NCBI GenBank assembly: GCA_934401725.1
Contig: CAKRSS010000087.1
Location: 1-6,238 of the forward strand
Reading direction: 5' to 3'
Length of the DNA stretch: 6,238 nucleotides
DNA from: an uncultured Eubacteriales bacterium
GTDB taxonomy: Bacteria; Bacillota; Clostridia; Oscillospirales; CAG-272
The first letter of the stretch is position 1. Each line of letters opens with the position of its first letter. Both the position numbers and the translations under genes were made by a program. Shown in pieces: positions 4,558 through 6,238 of the stretch. The notes beneath the pieces are model-generated. The model was not told where the DNA came from. It searched no databases and worked only from the letters and a program-made list of their open reading frames with translations.

Positions 4558-5772
4558 TTACCCCTTAACCTTTTTGGCATACTCCGCCGCCGCGGTCTCG
4601 GTCTTGTTGTCCGCCGGGACGTAGTAGTGACGGCCGACTAAATCGTTCGGCAGGTATTGCTGCTTTACATAGTGCCCGGGATAGTCGTGCGGGTACTTGT
4701 AGCCCTTGAAAAGCGGGCTTTGCAGGTGTTCGGGGATGGCAGTCCCGAGCCCGCGCTGAATGTCCTCGTGCGCCGCCGCTGCGGCCTTGTAGGCCGAGTT
4801 GGATTTGGGCGAGGTCGCCAGCATGACCGTCGCGTTGGCAAGCGGTATCTGCGCCTCCGGCATGCCAAGCTCGCGCGCCGACATGCAGCAGGCGTACGTC
4901 ACCGACGCCGCCAGCGGGTAGGCCAGCCCTATGTCCTCGCTCGCGATGACCTGGAGCCGTCGGCAAACCGACAAAAGCTCGCCTAACTCCAGCAGCTTGA
5001 CCATGTAAAACACCGCCGCGTCCGGGTCGGAGCCGCGAATGGACTTCTGAAGCGCCGACAGCAGGTCGTAGTGCGTGTCGTCGTTGAAATTGCCGACGCC
5101 GGTGCAGAAGCTGTCAATGCTCTCTCGCGTGATGACCTCGTCAGAGGCGTAATAGGCGTTCTCGAGCAGGTTGATCGAACGACGCACGTCCCCGCCCGCC
5201 ATGCGGCCGATGTAGCGCAGCGTCTCCTCGTCGGCGGTCTTGCTCTGCGCCGACGACTCGTTCATGTACCCGAGCGCCCGACCCAGCGCCCGCGCGATCT
5301 CCTCGGGGCTCACCGGCTTGAACTCGAACAGACTCGAGCGCGAAATTATGGCGTTGTAAACGTAAAAATGCGGGTTTTCCGTCGTCGAGGCGATGAGAGT
5401 GACCCGCCCGTCCTCAATGTACTCGAGTAGCGACTGTTGCTGCTTGCGGTTGAAATACTGTATCTCGTCAAGGTAGAGCAGAATCCCGCCCGCGCCGAAC
5501 AGATTGTTGGTCTGGCTCATTATGTCCTTGACGTCGGACAGCGAGGCCGTCGTGGCGTTGAGACGGTAGAATGCCATGTCGGTCTTGGCCGCGATGATGG
5601 AGGCCGCCGTCGTCTTGCCCGTGCCGGGAGGGCCGAAAAATATCATATTTGTCAGTCGTCCGCCCTCTATCATGCGACGGATGACGCCGCGTTCGCCGAA
5701 AAGATGCGGCTGACCCACAAGGTCGCAGAAATCCTTCGGCCGAAGCAGGTCGGCAAGCTGTGTGTTCTTCAT
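4558..5772 (-). CDS. rarA: RarA/MgsA replication-associated AAA+ ATPase
   Basis: RarA (MgsA, yeast Mgs1/WRNIP1 family) is a clamp-loader-like AAA+ ATPase that acts at stalled replication forks and interacts with SSB (family knowledge). The protein has 404 residues, slightly short for the family. From ATG 5772: Walker A GPPGTGKTT at 47-55; Walker B LLYLDEIQ with Asp102 and Glu103; sensor 1 STTENP at 129-134; arginine finger SRSSLFEF with Arg145; sensor 2 region GGDVRRSINLLENA; then the family's C-terminal tetramerisation region ending with the typical YVPADNK-like segment. Where many family members read DEIHRFN, this one reads DEIQYFN. An in-frame GTG at 5784 would add four residues, but it overlaps the ribosome binding site. 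RuvB is excluded by the TTENP and GGD signatures. The gene is complete, has its own promoter, and converges with the 6S unit. Confidence 0.96.
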   Translation of the reverse strand: MKNTQLADLLRPKDFCDLVGQPHLFGERGVIRRMIEGGRLTNMIFFGPPGTGKTTAASIIAAKTDMAFYRLNATTASLSDVKDIMSQTNNLFGAGGILLYLDEIQYFNRKQQQSLLEYIEDGRVTLIASTTENPHFYVYNAIISRSSLFEFKPVSPEEIARALGRALGYMNESSAQSKTADEETLRYIGRMAGGDVRRSINLLENAYYASDEVITRESIDSFCTGVGNFNDDTHYDLLSALQKSIRGSDPDAAVFYMVKLLELGELLSVCRRLQVIASEDIGLAYPLAASVTYACCMSARELGMPEAQIPLANATVMLATSPKSNSAYKAAAAAHEDIQRGLGTAIPEHLQSPLFKGYKYPHDYPGHYVKQQYLPNDLVGRHYYVPADNKTETAAAEYAKKVKG

Positions 5773-5776
5773 GTGA

Positions 5777-5782
5777 CACCTC
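5777..5782 (-). promoter_or_regulatory. Ribosome binding site deciding the rarA start
   Basis: GAGGTG on the minus strand lies 4 bases upstream of ATG 5772 (6 bases counted from GAGG). The upstream GTG at 5784 overlaps this site and would leave a leader of only about 10 bases, so ATG 5772 is preferred. Confidence 0.7.
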
Positions 5783-5801
5783 ACAAACGTAAACTACCAT
5801 A

Positions 5802-5830
5802 ATTATACCACTTTCAGCGCAAATGTTCAA
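5802..5830 (-). promoter_or_regulatory. Sigma-A promoter of rarA, extended -10
   Basis: On the minus strand, TTGAAC (5830-5825) and TATAAT (5807-5802) are spaced by 17 bases. TGG precedes the -10, giving the TGnTATAAT extended form. Transcription should start near 5795, about 23 bases before the start codon. The -35 overlaps one arm of an inverted repeat (TTCAAGT 5826-5832, ACTTGAA 5847-5853), a possible operator. Confidence 0.85.
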
Positions 5831-5891
5831 GTGTCAGTTGCGCTATACTTGAAAACGTGCGGAGCGGCTTTTTCGGGGGTCTTGCGGCGTT

Positions 5892-5913
5892 GAAATTTTT
5901 TTTGAAAAATTTC
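5892..5913 (+). promoter_or_regulatory. AT-rich upstream element with 9-bp inverted repeat
   Basis: GAAATTTTT (5892-5900) and AAAAATTTC (5905-5913) are perfect inverted copies around TTTG, followed by a run of A. The element ends 10 bases before the -35 of the tRNA promoter, where UP elements of stable-RNA promoters bind the alpha subunit. The palindromic form could also act as a terminator-like hairpin or a protein site, but the position favours an UP element. Confidence 0.55.
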
Positions 5914-5923
5914 GAAAAAAGTG

Positions 5924-5952
5924 TTGACAAAGCAGGACCTTTATGATATAAT
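5924..5952 (+). promoter_or_regulatory. Consensus promoter of the tRNA operon
   Basis: TTGACA (5924-5929) and TATAAT (5947-5952) are perfect consensus hexamers with a 17-base spacer, and TGA precedes the -10 (extended form). Transcription should start near 5959, about 25 bases before the first tRNA. It diverges from the rarA promoter about 95 bases away. Confidence 0.93.
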
Positions 5953-5983
5953 CTATCACGTCGCTGATATGAGTCGGCACGTC

Positions 5984-6059
5984 GGGAGCATAGCTCAGCT
6001 GGGAGAGCACCTGCCTTACAAGCAGGGGGTCGTAGGTTCGAGCCCTGCTGTTCCCACCA
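5984..6059 (+). tRNA. tRNA-Val (anticodon UAC)
   Basis: This 76-base tRNA has acceptor stem GGGAGCA/TGTTCCC (one G-U pair), anticodon stem CCTGC/GCAGG, loop CTTACAA with anticodon TAC at 6017-6019, a GGTTCGAGCCC T-arm, discriminator A6056 and encoded CCA (6057-6059). It reads GUA and, by wobble, other Val codons. It is the first gene of the operon. Confidence 0.97.
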
Positions 6060-6066
6060 AAGATCC

Positions 6067-6143
6067 GGCCCGGTAGCTCAGTTGGTTAGAGCGCCAGCCT
6101 GTCACGCTGGAGGTCGTGGGTTCGAGCCCCATCCGGGTCGCCA
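6067..6143 (+). tRNA. tRNA-Asp (anticodon GUC)
   Basis: This 77-base tRNA has acceptor stem GGCCCGG/CCGGGTC, anticodon stem CCAGC/GCTGG, and loop CTGTCAC with anticodon GTC at 6101-6103. G6140 is the discriminator, the identity base expected for Asp, and CCA is encoded at 6141-6143. It lies 7 bases after tRNA-Val. Confidence 0.97.
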
Positions 6144-6159
6144 CAGCAGCCCTTGCTGT
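6143..6159 (+). other. Hairpin in the Asp-Phe tRNA spacer
   Basis: ACAGCA (6143-6148) and TGCTGT (6154-6159) form a perfect 6-bp stem with a 5-base loop. It fills nearly all of the 18-base spacer and starts at the last base of the tRNA-Asp CCA. There is no T-tract, so it is not a terminator; a role in separating the precursors during processing is inferred. Confidence 0.5.
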
Positions 6160-6161
6160 AC

Positions 6162-6237
6162 GCCTCTGTAGCTCAGTTGGTAGAGCAGGGGACTGAAAAT
6201 CCCCGTGTCGTTGGTTCAATTCCGACCGGAGGCACCA
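6162..6237 (+). tRNA. tRNA-Phe (anticodon GAA)
   Basis: This 76-base tRNA has acceptor stem GCCTCTG/CGGAGGC (one G-U pair), anticodon stem GGGGA/TCCCC, loop CTGAAAA with anticodon GAA at 6195-6197, T-arm GTTGG/CCGAC, discriminator A6234 and encoded CCA (6235-6237). One base of the window remains after it and no terminator is seen, so the operon probably continues. Confidence 0.97.
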
Positions 6238-6238
6238 C

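Noticed and set aside
5773..5784. GTG 5784 as the rarA start
   Set aside because: It overlaps the ribosome binding site of ATG 5772 and would be only about 10 bases from the predicted transcription start.
5815..5830. SOS (LexA) box at the rarA promoter
   Set aside because: A GAAC half-site is present on the minus strand, but the matching GTTC half is missing at the required spacing.
6016..6219. 67-aa minus-strand open frame containing GLEPTTSSVTGWRSNQLSY-like sequence
   Set aside because: It is antisense to the three tRNA genes. This peptide pattern is a well-known artefact of translating tRNA genes backwards.

Overview
The window looks like chromosomal DNA from a GC-rich member of the Clostridia (Bacillota), plausibly an uncultured gut Oscillospirales-type bacterium. 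The reasons are the gene set (lepA-hemW, an acidic DUF1292 protein, a probable 6S RNA beside rarA), near-consensus sigma-A promoters, Shine-Dalgarno leaders, tRNA genes with encoded CCA, and GC-rich codons next to AT-rich spacers. The phylum is well supported; the family is a guess.

Layout. Bases 1-318 hold no gene. They contain a perfect 13-bp hairpin, a 59-bp tandem repeat, and one copy of a dispersed repeat that recurs near 4322-4553. Bases 383-475 encode a 30-residue, cysteine-rich, single-span membrane microprotein with its own ribosome binding site and intrinsic terminator. A sigma-A promoter at 581-609 then drives lepA (658-2478, elongation factor 4) and hemW (2485-3600, radical-SAM heme chaperone), which are 6 bases apart. 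A strong promoter at 3647-3675 drives a 100-residue DUF1292 protein (3721-4023). Immediately downstream is a structured non-coding RNA, best explained as 6S RNA, ending at a 20-bp terminator (4256-4304).

Bases 4322-4553 are a mosaic of the dispersed repeats, bounded by imperfect inverted repeats, with the terminator of the convergent rarA gene inside it. rarA (4558-5772, minus strand) encodes the MgsA/RarA replication-fork AAA+ ATPase. It has its own extended -10 promoter, which diverges from a consensus stable-RNA promoter (5924-5952) that drives a tRNA operon: Val(UAC), Asp(GUC), Phe(GAA). The operon reaches the window edge.

The genes are mostly housekeeping: translation (LepA, tRNAs), heme-protein maturation (HemW), transcription control (6S RNA) and fork maintenance (RarA). 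I see no defence system, prophage, CRISPR array or transposase. The less ordinary content is the microprotein, the repeat family on both sides of the lepA-6S block, the lack of an evident promoter for the 6S candidate, and an alternative hairpin at its 3' end.
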